A DNA stretch of 64,000 nt from the NCBI GenBank assembly GCA_900770525.1, contig CAAHDT010000003.1, positions 55,829 to 119,828 of the forward strand. The letters are read 5' to 3'. Made by a program: the position numbers and the translations under genes. This DNA is from Candidatus Gastranaerophilales bacterium. Its GTDB lineage: Bacteria > Cyanobacteriota > Vampirovibrionia > Gastranaerophilales > Gastranaerophilaceae. The notes beneath the pieces are model-generated. The model made no database searches and was not told where the DNA came from. It saw only the letters and a program-made list of their open reading frames with translations. Positions 8,618 to 17,244 of this stretch are shown here, piece by piece; position 1 is the stretch's first letter; each line of letters begins with the position of its first letter.

Positions 8618-9714
8618 TAAAATTCTTCCGTACTTACATTAGCGCCACTATAAACACCTTTTAGCATTTGTTGAAGTTCAACTTTATCATCAGAATATTC
8701 CATAGCAACTTCTTCTGAAATATATCCGTTAGCATATAAGCTGTATAAAGACATATTCATAGTAATCATTGAATTGAATGAACCTTTTTTAACTAAATCA
8801 TAAATATTATCAAGTTCATCCTTTTCAATAAAGTCTTTAACGGTTGAGGTAACTACTAATACTTCACATGCCGGACGTCTGCCAGCACCTGAATTTAACG
8901 GAACTAACTTTTGAGAAACGGTACCTTTAATCAATGCTGCCAATTGATGACGAACAACTTCTCTATCAGACGGTTCGTACATGTTGATAATTCTGTTAAT
9001 AGTTTGAACAGCATCATTAGTGTGGATTGTTGCAAAAACTAAGTGCCCGGTTTCAGCAGCCTTTAAAGCAGCAGTAATAGTTTCTCTATCTCTAATTTCA
9101 CCAATAAATATAACATCAGGATCTTGTCTTAACGCAAATTTAACACCATCTGGGAAAGATGCGGTATCAACAAGGATTTGACGTTGAGAAATAATACATT
9201 TTTTATTGTTAAAAATAAATTCGATAGGATCTTCAATAGTAATAATATGCTTTGGATAATTGGTATTAATATAATCAATTAAGGAAGCAATTGTTGTAGA
9301 TTTTCCGGCACCCGTAGGACCTGTAATTAAAACCAAGCCATGATTAAGTTTTGCGAACTGTTCAATAGAGGCAGGAAGATTTAATTCATTAATTTTAGGA
9401 ACATAATAAGGGATAAGTCTTATAACCAACTTATTTTTACCCAATTGACGGCTCAAATTAACCCTAAAACGAGAAACCCCAGGAATTTCATATGCGAAGT
9501 CTAAGTCGTAAACATTATCAATAGTATCTTTAGTTGACCTTGGCAATAGAGCATCATAAGCTCTATCAACATCGTCATCTGTCAATACAGGCATGTTTAT
9601 TTTTAAAATACGACCATCTTTACGAACGGTAGGGTGCTCGCCAACAGCTAAGTGAACATCGGATGCCCCAATTGCAACGGCTTTTCTCAAAAAATCTTCA
9701 ATATCAAATTCCAT
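8617..9714 (-). CDS. pilT: Twitching motility retraction ATPase PilT
   Basis: Hexameric ATPase that depolymerises type IV pili at the inner membrane. 365 residues. Contains the N-terminal ASDVHLAVGEHPTVR motif, Walker A GPTGAGKSTT, Asp box ITIEDPIEF, Walker B DPDVIFIGEIRD, His box HLVFATIHTND, and a C-terminal helical part; the typical AIRNLIREG motif is replaced by a DLVKKGSFNSMITMN stretch. Upstream of and coupled to recO. Found with prepilins at 7.1 kb and at the right edge, which supports a pilus system in this organism. Confidence 0.93.
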   Translation of the reverse strand: MEFDIEDFLRKAVAIGASDVHLAVGEHPTVRKDGRILKINMPVLTDDDVDRAYDALLPRSTKDTIDNVYDLDFAYEIPGVSRFRVNLSRQLGKNKLVIRLIPYYVPKINELNLPASIEQFAKLNHGLVLITGPTGAGKSTTIASLIDYINTNYPKHIITIEDPIEFIFNNKKCIISQRQILVDTASFPDGVKFALRQDPDVIFIGEIRDRETITAALKAAETGHLVFATIHTNDAVQTINRIINMYEPSDREVVRHQLAALIKGTVSQKLVPLNSGAGRRPACEVLVVTSTVKDFIEKDELDNIYDLVKKGSFNSMITMNMSLYSLYANGYISEEVAMEYSDDKVELQQMLKGVYSGANVSTEEF

Positions 9715-10107
9715 AACTATCCTATCTTGTTCTCTCTTCTCTACATTTTTTATTATATCATCTTTATTTCAATATGACAAGATTTATTTATATTTCAATC
9801 ATATAGATGAGAATGAAAAATAATAAAGCAAAAAGCAGATTTACATTTCTTAATATAACACTTAAAAAAGTCAATTTTCAAATTCAAAAAAACTTTATAT
9901 AAATGTAAGGGATTTAAAAAGATTTAAAAGATTGGAAATAAATAAAATATAAATTTCAAACAAATGACTTTAATTAAATGGTCAAATAATAATAGACTTT
10001 ATACTCTCTCTCTTAATATCCTCGTGTTTATTTAATGTTGCCTTCTCTAGGCAACTTTTTTTTGCCTTGTAAAACTTATAAATTGTTCAATATTTATTGA
10101 TTAGAAT
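9715..10107. other. Intergenic region between pilT and the phage block
   Basis: About 390 very AT-rich bases. It contains the 5' side of pilT, one plus-strand terminator (10037-10063), and no ORF. The left end of the phage block must lie in or near here. I could not find a tRNA or a convincing direct repeat with the right flank that would mark an attachment site. Confidence 0.5.
10037..10063 (+). terminator. Intrinsic terminator, no gene upstream
   Basis: GTTGCC (10037-10042), a seven-base loop, GGCAAC (10050-10055), then eight T. It is oriented for plus-strand transcription, but no plus-strand gene precedes it. TATACT at 10000-10005 could drive a short RNA of about 50 bases. Confidence 0.6.
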
Positions 10108-10599
10108 TTATAAAAACCTCAAATAATACCAAGTAACTTTATTTCGAATAAAGTCGCCGATTTGTGTGGCGGTAAGGTTTTCCCAAGGATGTAAAAAGGT
10201 TATGTCTATTTTGCCGTAGCTTGTTGTCTTAGGGTGTTTCTTACCAAACTCGTAATGAGTCATAACGGTATCAGGCGTTATAGGTATATTGTACTTTTTG
10301 CAGAGTTCGGCACAAAGCTTAAACATTCTTTCACACTGGATTTTGGTTAATGGGTATTTGGTAGACTCTTTACGCTTGTTAAAGCCTGCCATACCACACA
10401 TAGAAATTCCGATACTTCCGGTATTACCGCCACCTGTATGGGCTGCATATTTACCATCAGAACAATTCTCATTATCTTCCGGTTTGAATTCTCCGGAACG
10501 AACTTCTCCGGCTCCAGTAATCAAATAATGGTAATGTTTAAAATCTTCACCGCAAGGCTTGTTTGTGCCAGCTGTCCAGTGTATTATTATACGTTTCAT
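10108..10599 (-). CDS. Phage endolysin, N-acetylmuramoyl-L-alanine amidase (Amidase_2)
   Basis: A 163-residue zinc amidase that cleaves the MurNAc-L-Ala bond. Zinc ligands fit IIIHWTAG (His7), AAHTGGGNTGSIGI and a late TFLHPW; the MTHYEFGKKHPKT motif matches the HkEvg-like segment of the family. There is no cell-wall-binding domain and no signal peptide, so it needs the upstream holin for release. Last gene of the late operon; ribosome site AAAGGA precedes the ATG. Confidence 0.9.
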   Translation of the reverse strand: MKRIIIHWTAGTNKPCGEDFKHYHYLITGAGEVRSGEFKPEDNENCSDGKYAAHTGGGNTGSIGISMCGMAGFNKRKESTKYPLTKIQCERMFKLCAELCKKYNIPITPDTVMTHYEFGKKHPKTTSYGKIDITFLHPWENLTATQIGDFIRNKVTWYYLRFL

Positions 10600-10606
10600 A
10601 TATTTT

Positions 10607-10870
10607 TTAATTCCTTTGGTTATTTGCGTTAATTATTCCGATTAAAAGGTTCTTTACATCAGATACGTCATTGTGGATTTGTGCCATTTGGTCTTGTAGC
10701 GCCTTATGGTTATCTCGGTAATTCTCTTCCCGAACAAAATTCTCTGCCATATAAGTCATAAGCTTAGCCTCTAGCTTTGTTAACTCCTCTTCCCTCGCAA
10801 AGATTTTTAACTGTATTAATAATGTTATAACATATACCGCCAATGGGGCATACAAGCTTAGTTCTTCCAC
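10607..10870 (-). CDS. Small membrane protein with coiled coil, lysis cassette
   Basis: About 87 residues: a membrane segment near LYAPLAVYVITLLIQLKIFA, then a charged helix (REEELTKLEAKLMTYMAENF) likely to form a coiled coil. It resembles in layout the XhlA/BhlA-type accessory lysis proteins, but I cannot assign a family. The frame opens at 10897; GTG at 10870 is preferred because GGAGG lies five bases upstream and it reduces the overlap with the previous gene to 13 bases. Located between the DUF1353 gene and the endolysin. Confidence 0.65.
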   Translation of the reverse strand: MEELSLYAPLAVYVITLLIQLKIFAREEELTKLEAKLMTYMAENFVREENYRDNHKALQDQMAQIHNDVSDVKNLLIGIINANNQRN

Positions 10871-11274
10871 TTTTTCCTCCATAAATTCGTCAGCCATTGC
10901 CAGAATTCAACAGCAAGGTACATTATTTGCGCTTTGATGGGATTAACTCCGGTTTTCAGCAACACTGCCCTAAATATTCGGCTTGAAAATTTGCGGTTAT
11001 GGTTTACTATTCCCGGATTTTCAAGTATCCAATCGTGGATAATGCTTGCAGGCAAGTATTCAGGCTTATGAGGACATCCAAGAATTAGCCAAAAGATTTT
11101 CCACAAAGTACATCCGTCAGATGTAAAATTTCTGTCATCCAGCTTGAAATATTTTCGTTTGTTATTCGCATACGTCACGATTACAATAATTTGCTCGAGC
11201 AAATAAAACGGTTTTTCTCGATTGCTGCAGTTATAGCCTATAGCTTTATTAAAACTTGTAAAATTTACGTCCAT
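10858..11274 (-). CDS. DUF1353 family phage protein
   Basis: 138 residues. The conserved core of DUF1353 is visible: FTSDGCTLWKIF (usual DGASIP-type segment), PASIIHDWILENPG and a later AVLLKTGVNPIKAQIMY with AVEFWQ. The conserved HD pair (His-Asp in IIHDW) suggests a metal site. Members are common in tailed-phage lysis and tail regions but have no proven function. AAAGG precedes the ATG. Part of the late operon. Confidence 0.75.
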   Translation of the reverse strand: MDVNFTSFNKAIGYNCSNREKPFYLLEQIIVIVTYANNKRKYFKLDDRNFTSDGCTLWKIFWLILGCPHKPEYLPASIIHDWILENPGIVNHNRKFSSRIFRAVLLKTGVNPIKAQIMYLAVEFWQWLTNLWRKKWKN

Positions 11275-11285
11275 AAACCTTTAAT

Positions 11286-11531
11286 TTAATCCTCTTTATC
11301 GAACTTCGCGCGTAGGCGTTGGTAAGCCTTTCTATCATGCAAAGTATAATCCTGTTGGTACTTGTCGCTTATCGAAAAAATCTGTTGCGCCACGTTCGTA
11401 GCTTTTTTTAAGCGCATTTTGTCCTTTACAATCTGTGTTTCGGACTGGTGTTCGGTGTTTGTTTGGCAATAGTTGAAGAGGCTTGTAAAAGCCTCACCAA
11501 CCGCCTTAATTGAGTCCGCAAAGTCAAACAT
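11286..11531 (-). CDS. Small phage protein of unknown function
   Basis: 81 residues, charged and mostly helical, with no membrane segment and no recognised family. Its ATG overlaps the holin stop codon (TAATG at 11531), so it is translationally coupled to the holin and may be an accessory lysis or holin-regulatory protein. That role is inference from position only. Confidence 0.65.
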   Translation of the reverse strand: MFDFADSIKAVGEAFTSLFNYCQTNTEHQSETQIVKDKMRLKKATNVAQQIFSISDKYQQDYTLHDRKAYQRLRAKFDKED

Positions 11532-11713
11532 TACTTATTCGCCTTTTCGTTAACAATAACCTTAATAAGCCCGAATGTTCCCAGAGCAAACGTGATTATT
11601 GCCTGAGATAGTTCAGGTTTTAACGCGATACCGAATGCAGTCACAATCGCCAAAAGCCCTGTGTAGGTGCTTTCTTGTGTTAAGTAGTTCAAAATTACTT
11701 CATACCATTTCAT
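11531..11713 (-). CDS. Putative phage holin
   Basis: 60 residues: short N-terminus MKWYEVILNY, a glycine-spaced hydrophobic helix (TGLLAIVTAFGIAL), a short turn KPELSQ, a second helix (AIITFALGTFGLIKVIV) and a Lys-rich tail. Two membrane segments and the position just before accessory lysis genes and the amidase fit a class II holin. AGGAGG lies upstream of the ATG. Confidence 0.75.
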   Translation of the reverse strand: MKWYEVILNYLTQESTYTGLLAIVTAFGIALKPELSQAIITFALGTFGLIKVIVNEKANK

Positions 11714-11821
11714 AATCTTTAACCTCCTGTTTGTTTTTTGTTTTTTGATTAATTGTTAAACGCTTGTTATTCAAGCTTTTTTCAGACTTGACAAATGGAG
11801 GAAAATCGTAAATAATACAGA

Positions 11822-11937
11822 TATAGGGGCAAGCCCCAAGTAAGTGGCTTTTACCTGTGGCTTGACTTCGTACCCTATAACCAAATTAGTAATATTTTTA
11901 AAACCGTTATAATGACCGTTATGACGGTTTTTATTAT
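11822..11937 (+). ncRNA. Candidate antisense RNA to the hydrophobic peptide gene
   Basis: TTGACA (11788-11793) and AATAAT (11811-11816), 17 bases apart on the plus strand, would start an RNA near 11822. It carries GGGGC-AA-GCCCC and ends at an ACCGT/ACGGT hairpin followed by T-rich DNA (11901-11937). It would be complementary to the 3' half of the peptide frame and its trailer, the geometry of type I antitoxins. Inferred only. Confidence 0.4.
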
Positions 11938-11949
11938 CTCTTTGGTCAT
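11875..11949 (-). CDS. 24-residue hydrophobic peptide, possible type I toxin
   Basis: The frame reads MTKEIIKTVITVIITV then LKILLIWL: two charged residues near the start and one membrane helix with no charged tail. A strong purine-rich ribosome site (GGGGGTGGAAAG) lies directly before the ATG. It is built from three near-repeats of ACGGTCAT/ATAACGGT. TTGACA on this strand at 12060-12065 could supply a promoter, although its -10 is weak. The layout with the converging plus-strand RNA recalls Fst/TxpA-type modules; a minor lysis peptide is the alternative. Confidence 0.45.
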   Translation of the reverse strand: MTKEIIKTVITVIITVLKILLIWL

Positions 11950-12205
11950 CTTTCCACCCCCTTTCCACCGTTTTCTTCGTAACTACGCGTGTGTGGATGG
12001 GGTGTGGTAAGGTACTTACCCTATAGGTTCTATTCTACAACAAATCTTCCGTTTGTCTATGTCAATGTACATTTTTTCCACAGAGAGCGCCTTGTTTAGA
12101 CGTTCTCGTTACTCCTTGTACAACGTGGTACATGAGCTATTTTCCGCAAACTGTGAAGGGCAGTTGCCCCTCACAAATTTGAACCTTGCCCTTTCGACAA
12201 GGCGA

Positions 12206-12766
12206 TTACTCTTTTTCAGCTTCCGAGTTATCCTTGGCAGTTTCCTCATCTCCGGAAACGTTCTCGTCTTTTATGTCGGCGGAGGATGTGGTTTCATCCC
12301 CTGTATCGACAGCTCCGGAATCCGTTTCATCGGCGGGTAACAATTCTTTGTAGTCCTTTGTTTCAAAGAACTTGTCCATCTGGTCGGAAGTGAACCCGAG
12401 GAGAGCTCCGACCTGCGAAATATACGGATTTCCACGGTAGAAATTATTGGCACGAAATTCTATACCTAAGGCTTTCACGTCTATTGTCGGAACCTCCGCC
12501 ACCATCTTCAAAATGTCGTCAAAGTCCATCCCTTTAACCTTATATATGGCACGTTCAACGTCTGAACCTGTCATAAAAAGCATATCTAAACGTTCACGCT
12601 CTTGTTCTGCTTTTTCCTCAACTGTGACATACATACCGTTGTATAAAGTGTAGTCTTCGTCAGTTTCTTCTATTGTGTCGTAATTCATACAAATTAGCGC
12701 CTTTTCAAGTTCTTTTCTTGTGTCTTTTGCTAATACTATTAAATTTTTATTTTTTGCTATAAACAT
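12206..12766 (-). CDS. Tail-fibre-associated protein, possible fibre assembly factor
   Basis: 186 residues. The frame opens at 12829, but ATG 12766 overlaps the fibre stop codon as TAATG, which fixes the start and implies coupled translation. It begins MFIAKNKNLIVLAKDTRKEL, has a middle region with YRGNPYISQVGALLGFT, and ends in an acidic Ser/Thr/Asp/Glu tail rich in DE. I do not recognise a family. Immediately downstream of a tail fibre gene is the usual place for a fibre chaperone. Confidence 0.65.
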   Translation of the reverse strand: MFIAKNKNLIVLAKDTRKELEKALICMNYDTIEETDEDYTLYNGMYVTVEEKAEQERERLDMLFMTGSDVERAIYKVKGMDFDDILKMVAEVPTIDVKALGIEFRANNFYRGNPYISQVGALLGFTSDQMDKFFETKDYKELLPADETDSGAVDTGDETTSSADIKDENVSGDEETAKDNSEAEKE

Positions 12767-14451
12767 TATTGTGCTCCTTCTGCATAAATAAACTTCAAAA
12801 CCAGAACATCTCCACCAGCAGAATACCAAGTAACCACCTCGTCACCTTTTTTGCAAGGAATAAAACAAGAAGTATTTCCACCAGAACCATCAGTTGCATT
12901 ACACCCCATAGTTGACATATCTATAGTTCTATTTGATAAACAAACAAATTGCCCGGTTGCCGTGAGTTTTTTTGCAAATGCTATCCACCCATCCGCTGGC
13001 GCAATATAACTTGTTCCATTAGCTCCTGGCGTCAAGTCAATATATCGATTAGAAGGCATAGCAGCATGCGCGGCTTGAGATGGTATAGTTTCTTGCATTC
13101 TTGCAATGTTGATTAAGTCAACGTTTTGGAGAGTATCGCCACAGTAGTAGTAAAGGCTCCCGCTCCCTTGACTTCCGTTGCTTACCGGTAATCTAAACGT
13201 TTGTTCAGCAGTATTGATAACAAAGTCGTAATCTCCGTAAGTATCAGTACTTGCCTTAAAACCTTCCACACCTGCCGTTAATTGCGCTAAACACCACGCG
13301 TAAAGCCCTGTGTAAACTGTTCCGGAATTCCATTGTCCATCAGACTTAAGCCAAGAATTATTGTTCATAGCTCCTTGGCAATACTGGTTCATACCATAGG
13401 AGTAAGGATTATTAACCGTGTAGTTATTTATTGGGCGTTCAGCCTCTTCTACACCTGTGTTAACACAAATTGCGTAAGGGTATTGAATAGCCTCTTGTTG
13501 TACCGGTGCGCCATCTTTGTAAGTACCGTTTGAATAGTTTGCGTTGAAATTTCTTCGAACATAATTTACAGCAGAAGTCCCCGGTATTTCCATCCAGTGC
13601 CCAGATTGTATTGAGGATGAAACCGCGCCGGATGATGTCCAACCTTTATTGCTTTCTTCGTAAGCACTCCCCCAAGTAGCCGTAATATTCGGCAACGACT
13701 GCGCCTTGATGACGCCGCAATTATTGAGGTCAGAAAGACCGTTAATGTTTATGACTAACGGCAAGCGGATTGTGCCGGCGTCATCATCTATAACGAACTT
13801 ACCACATTGCCCGAGAACGTTTGCGGTCTTTTCGGCTTGCCAGTTGGTTTCGGTGGTGAAAAGGCTTGAGCGAGTTTCTTGCCACTTTTTAACCTTAGCC
13901 GTAAACGCAGGGTATTGAGTTTGGATAATAACTTGTCCGTTAAGGTAGCGATACTTGTTTTCACTCTCATCAACCCCAAACGGCATACACACCACTGTAC
14001 CAAGCTCCACACCAGAGCCGCCACTGCCGAGGGTTAATTCAACCCAATGTGTACCATCAATCAAAGACGAATCTTCGACAAAATTATATGTATTATCATC
14101 AATAAGACTCATAACTTTTTTATATGAATGAGCTACCTCATCAACAAAATCAAGAATTGCACCTTTCGGATATCCTCCAATCTTATCAGACACAGCTTGT
14201 GAAAAAGTTATAATTCCACCATTTTGAAGATATGTGCGTTGATCAGTAGAAAGATAAAACATACCGTTAAAATCAGCTCTAACTGGAGGCAACCCACCTT
14301 CATCAGCACTTTTTTGTGTTATTTCAGGGAACCCTTTTTGTAATGATGCCAAATTTGTTTTTGTATCATTTAACGGAAGAATATTTTTATCTCCATTAAT
14401 TGCAATCGGCACAGCCATAGGGGTTGGCTGCATAACATCTTTAAATTTCAT
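12766..14451 (-). CDS. Phage tail fibre (receptor-binding) protein
   Basis: 561 residues. The N-terminal part has a typical fibre attachment signature (GGLPPVRADFNGMFY, then STDQRTYLQNGG and QAVSDKIGGYPKGA). The middle and C-terminal parts are Gly/Asn/Ser-rich and low in charge, with repeated YPYAICVNTG and NGSQGSGSLYYY segments such as occur in receptor-binding tips. Follows the baseplate gene gpI-like by three bases. Host range determinant; receptor unknown. Confidence 0.8.
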   Translation of the reverse strand: MKFKDVMQPTPMAVPIAINGDKNILPLNDTKTNLASLQKGFPEITQKSADEGGLPPVRADFNGMFYLSTDQRTYLQNGGIITFSQAVSDKIGGYPKGAILDFVDEVAHSYKKVMSLIDDNTYNFVEDSSLIDGTHWVELTLGSGGSGVELGTVVCMPFGVDESENKYRYLNGQVIIQTQYPAFTAKVKKWQETRSSLFTTETNWQAEKTANVLGQCGKFVIDDDAGTIRLPLVININGLSDLNNCGVIKAQSLPNITATWGSAYEESNKGWTSSGAVSSSIQSGHWMEIPGTSAVNYVRRNFNANYSNGTYKDGAPVQQEAIQYPYAICVNTGVEEAERPINNYTVNNPYSYGMNQYCQGAMNNNSWLKSDGQWNSGTVYTGLYAWCLAQLTAGVEGFKASTDTYGDYDFVINTAEQTFRLPVSNGSQGSGSLYYYCGDTLQNVDLINIARMQETIPSQAAHAAMPSNRYIDLTPGANGTSYIAPADGWIAFAKKLTATGQFVCLSNRTIDMSTMGCNATDGSGGNTSCFIPCKKGDEVVTWYSAGGDVLVLKFIYAEGAQ

Positions 14452-14453
14452 TA

Positions 14454-15065
14454 TTATTTCTCCTTATTTATTTTCCAATCCAAACAATCCCAAAAGCTTG
14501 CTTGTCCAAAACCTACTAAACGGCTCCCAGCAAAGCCGAAAACATTTTGCGGAGGAATTACGTATATTTTATAATCGACTCCGGCATTTCGAGGAAGAGC
14601 ACTTGTATTATTCAAGACAATCAAATCTTTTTGAGAAGGAACAAATTCAAAAACATAAACAATACTCATATCAAACTTGTCAATCAAAAAGGCTCTTCCG
14701 ACATTTCCAAACATAAGTTTCAAATACTCATTAATTGAAGTCACACTACCATTCATTTTTATGTATAAAAGTCGACCACTCAATAAAAGCCTGTACTGTT
14801 CAGTATCAAGGGAAAGCATTTTACCATTTACATTATAAGTTCTTGGAACTTGGAGCAAATTTCCCCACAATGCTAAGCCAAAATCACTTGTCGTTGAGAT
14901 ATTTAAAATATCATTTTTCCAATTTTCCCAAAAAGTTTTATGATTTTTCTCATACCATGCCTGTTTTTGTAGGATTAGAGATTTTAGTTTTTCAGAATTT
15001 GAGTACTGCCACAACAAATGTTTCTCAAAATCTATACAATTTTCATATTCAAAAATCTTAATCAT
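14454..15065 (-). CDS. Baseplate protein, DUF2612 / P2 gpI-like
   Basis: 203 residues. Start taken at ATG 15065, which overlaps the end of the gpJ-like gene by eight bases; the frame opens at 15080. The region DFGLALWGNLLQVPR and the C-terminal GFAGSRLVGFGQASFWD are typical of DUF2612, the protein that links baseplate wedges to tail fibres. Position between gpJ and the fibre agrees. Confidence 0.8.
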   Translation of the reverse strand: MIKIFEYENCIDFEKHLLWQYSNSEKLKSLILQKQAWYEKNHKTFWENWKNDILNISTTSDFGLALWGNLLQVPRTYNVNGKMLSLDTEQYRLLLSGRLLYIKMNGSVTSINEYLKLMFGNVGRAFLIDKFDMSIVYVFEFVPSQKDLIVLNNTSALPRNAGVDYKIYVIPPQNVFGFAGSRLVGFGQASFWDCLDWKINKEK

Positions 15066-16254
15066 AAATTTCCACCACAATATTTTCTTTTTTTACGCGT
15101 GCGACCTGATTTATGTGAACAACAATTTCAGAAGTTCCCATATCGTTTAGACTTAAACCTATTTGCAAATCCATGACCGTTATTCCCCTAACAGACGAAT
15201 TAATCGCTGCTGCAGATTCAAATGGAGAAACATTTTTTCCTATTTTAAAACCTGCAAAAGAAGGGATTAAACCATCGGCATAATCTATAACAGCTTGCTT
15301 TATGCTATCTTCTAAATTTAAAGAAGACGAAGTTCCTTTGTTAACAACAATTTTGTAATATAACTGAACTTCAATTGGTCTAGAAAATGTCACGGGGTAA
15401 GAAACTTGAGAAACAGAATCTATAACATTAACCGTTGTCCTTCCGGTGTAACCACAACCCGCAGATTTAACTTCAAAAATCGCTTTTGCAACATCTTCAT
15501 CTCTTCCGCCATCAACACAACAAAAAATCGAGTGCGGATTTATAGAAACGGAATCAAACACAACAACTTCATTTGAGGGATTATCATATACAAAAGAGCT
15601 TTTTACATTTTCAACCTTGTTTATTAAGGCTTCGTAATCTTCTAACAAAGACTTTCCGGAGAACAATCCGAAAGCCTTAAATCGTTGTTTGAAAGCGGTA
15701 TCACTTTCTTTTTCGACACCGAGAACCGCCGGAGCAGAATTTGTTACAGCCTCCCAACCCAAAGTACCATCAATAATTTTTGATAAAGCACCTGCGGCAC
15801 ATTCGATTTTTCCTTTTTCTTTAGACAGAAATGTTGCAATAATTTCGCCACTTTGTGGGATTGTAACAGAATTTTCCAAATAAAAAACAGCCCCACTTTC
15901 TGTCGAGACCTGAGATCCGGCGGGAATCACAGTATTTGGAACCCCTGAAATCGTTGCTTTTACTTTACTTGAAGTCGCACCTTCACGATACATCCCAAAA
16001 TTTGCAAGTAAAGAATCTAAAAAAACACCATAAGACTCCATAACATTAAACAAATTCGCAAGTAATGCATTATTTTCCATAACAGATGTCCTGGCATTTG
16101 TTTCAACATCAATCAAACGGCCTTGAGGAGTTGAATCTTCTAGTGAAATATCTGCCCCCAACGCCTTTTTAAACTCTTCTTGAACTGTTTCTTTTATATC
16201 TGCGGCATCAGCCACAACGATACCTTTATCATTAATATACGTATAATTACCCAT
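15058..16254 (-). CDS. Baseplate J-like wedge protein
   Basis: 398 residues, Baseplate_J family (P2 gpJ, T4 gp6 equivalents), which forms the baseplate wedge ring. Landmarks: N-terminal VVADAADIKETVQEEFKKAL, GRLIDVETNARTSVMENN, ATSSKVKATISG with VIPAGSQVST, ESDTAFKQRF, and the C-terminal FAGFKIGKNVSPFE and VRGITVMDLQIG. Overlaps both neighbours slightly, showing tight operon packing. Confidence 0.92.
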   Translation of the reverse strand: MGNYTYINDKGIVVADAADIKETVQEEFKKALGADISLEDSTPQGRLIDVETNARTSVMENNALLANLFNVMESYGVFLDSLLANFGMYREGATSSKVKATISGVPNTVIPAGSQVSTESGAVFYLENSVTIPQSGEIIATFLSKEKGKIECAAGALSKIIDGTLGWEAVTNSAPAVLGVEKESDTAFKQRFKAFGLFSGKSLLEDYEALINKVENVKSSFVYDNPSNEVVVFDSVSINPHSIFCCVDGGRDEDVAKAIFEVKSAGCGYTGRTTVNVIDSVSQVSYPVTFSRPIEVQLYYKIVVNKGTSSSLNLEDSIKQAVIDYADGLIPSFAGFKIGKNVSPFESAAAINSSVRGITVMDLQIGLSLNDMGTSEIVVHINQVARVKKENIVVEIYD

Positions 16255-16591
16255 TTAACACCACCGTTCCAAAATCTGTTATTAACGTGACAGCATATTT
16301 GTACACGTTATTTTCCACTTTATAGGAGAATGAAGACACCCTCTGAACTCCATCTAATTTTTCTAACGCTTGAATTATTTCAGATTGAAATATATCCAAA
16401 TTACTATTTTCTGAAAAAATTGTTTCTGAATACGGAATTCCACTTAATGTATCAAATTCCAATTCACCTTTGTTTGTTAAAACAATATTTTTTGAAATTT
16501 CTGACATTGCATCAGTATCAAGAGATAAAGCAAGATTACCTGCATCATCAAGATAAAAATCATTATTTTTATTTAAAGAAATTGTTTTCAT
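16247..16591 (-). CDS. Baseplate wedge protein, gp25/gpW-like
   Basis: 114 residues. N-terminal beta hairpin (DFYLDDAGNLAL), central NIVLTNKGELEFDTLSGIPY, which corresponds to the conserved segment after the EPR-type motif, and FQSEIIQALEKLDGVQRV. The EPR motif of sheath-nucleating gp25 is not evident, as in E217/Pam3-type wedges. Sits between spike and gpJ-like genes. Confidence 0.75.
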   Translation of the reverse strand: MKTISLNKNNDFYLDDAGNLALSLDTDAMSEISKNIVLTNKGELEFDTLSGIPYSETIFSENSNLDIFQSEIIQALEKLDGVQRVSSFSYKVENNVYKYAVTLITDFGTVVLNG

Positions 16592-17244
16592 TGAGGACCT
16601 CCTGTATTCGCAGCACCTGATTCTACACCGCTATGCGTATGAGAAGCTAAAGAAATTCCGGAACCCACGACATCACCATCAGCGTTTAATGTTCCGGACA
16701 CCTTTACATTCCCATTTATAACTGTATTTCCGGTAAGTTTAATCCCCGTTTCACTCAACGCAAACTTAGTACTACCGCTCACCGTAGAAATAACAACTGC
16801 CCCTTTATCATCTTCGCTTACGTTAATCGTATTAATCTTGTCAGGTATAAAAAAAGCATCGTTAAAACAATGCTTTCGATAAGAATTCGGAGAAGAGTCT
16901 TGTAAATTTTGCTTAAATATAGAAATATCTCTATCACAAGCAACAAGCCATCCCTTATCGCCTTCTTTTATCGGGAAACTCAAAAAGATACCGCCACCAT
17001 GCAGGGTTAATACAGGGATATCTACTAGCGGTAGTTTCGGAATTTTTTGTCCTTTTGTAGAAACTCCAGATATGGCAGGTCTAACAACAGCTCTATTTAA
17101 GGTTCTGTCATACGAGAGAACAACAGCCGGCAAGACTTTTTCCATGTCCATCAAAGTTGTGTTTTTTATAAGGCGACACAAACCTTCTAAAGAAGACTCT
17201 TCCGAAATATTATGAGTTGGAAGAGTCTGTGTAATATCCGTCAT
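16588..17244 (-). CDS. Gp138-type baseplate spike (membrane-puncturing)
   Basis: 218 residues. N-terminal Gp138-like OB region (MEKVLPAVVLSYDRTLNRAV, KIPKLPLVDIPV, GDKGWLVACDRDIS), then a repeated beta-helix stem (TGIKLTGNTVINGNVKVSG) and a tip ending SLASHTHSGV. The HTH triplet at the tip is the iron-binding motif of phage and T6SS spikes. Start overlaps the hub gene by four bases. Confidence 0.85.
   Translation of the reverse strand: MTDITQTLPTHNISEESSLEGLCRLIKNTTLMDMEKVLPAVVLSYDRTLNRAVVRPAISGVSTKGQKIPKLPLVDIPVLTLHGGGIFLSFPIKEGDKGWLVACDRDISIFKQNLQDSSPNSYRKHCFNDAFFIPDKINTINVSEDDKGAVVISTVSGSTKFALSETGIKLTGNTVINGNVKVSGTLNADGDVVGSGISLASHTHSGVESGAANTGGPQ

Larger units (their letters stand above)
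11714..12205. other. Non-coding region with hairpins and a peptide/antisense module
   Basis: About 490 bases between the fibre-associated gene and the holin. It holds a perfect GGTAAG-GTA-CTTACC palindrome (12006-12020), a TGTGA-containing inverted repeat near 12148-12173, GGGGC-AA-GCCCC (11826-11837), and the short hydrophobic frame at 11875-11949 with an antisense promoter and terminator, described separately. Confidence 0.6.

Noticed and set aside
11771..11968. Minus-strand frame of 65 codons (GTG start)
   Set aside because: Runs through several hairpins and a terminator; the ribosome site fits the 24-codon frame starting at 11949 better.
12053..12340. Plus-strand frame of 95 codons
   Set aside because: Antisense to the fibre-associated gene and hairpin region; no supporting motif.
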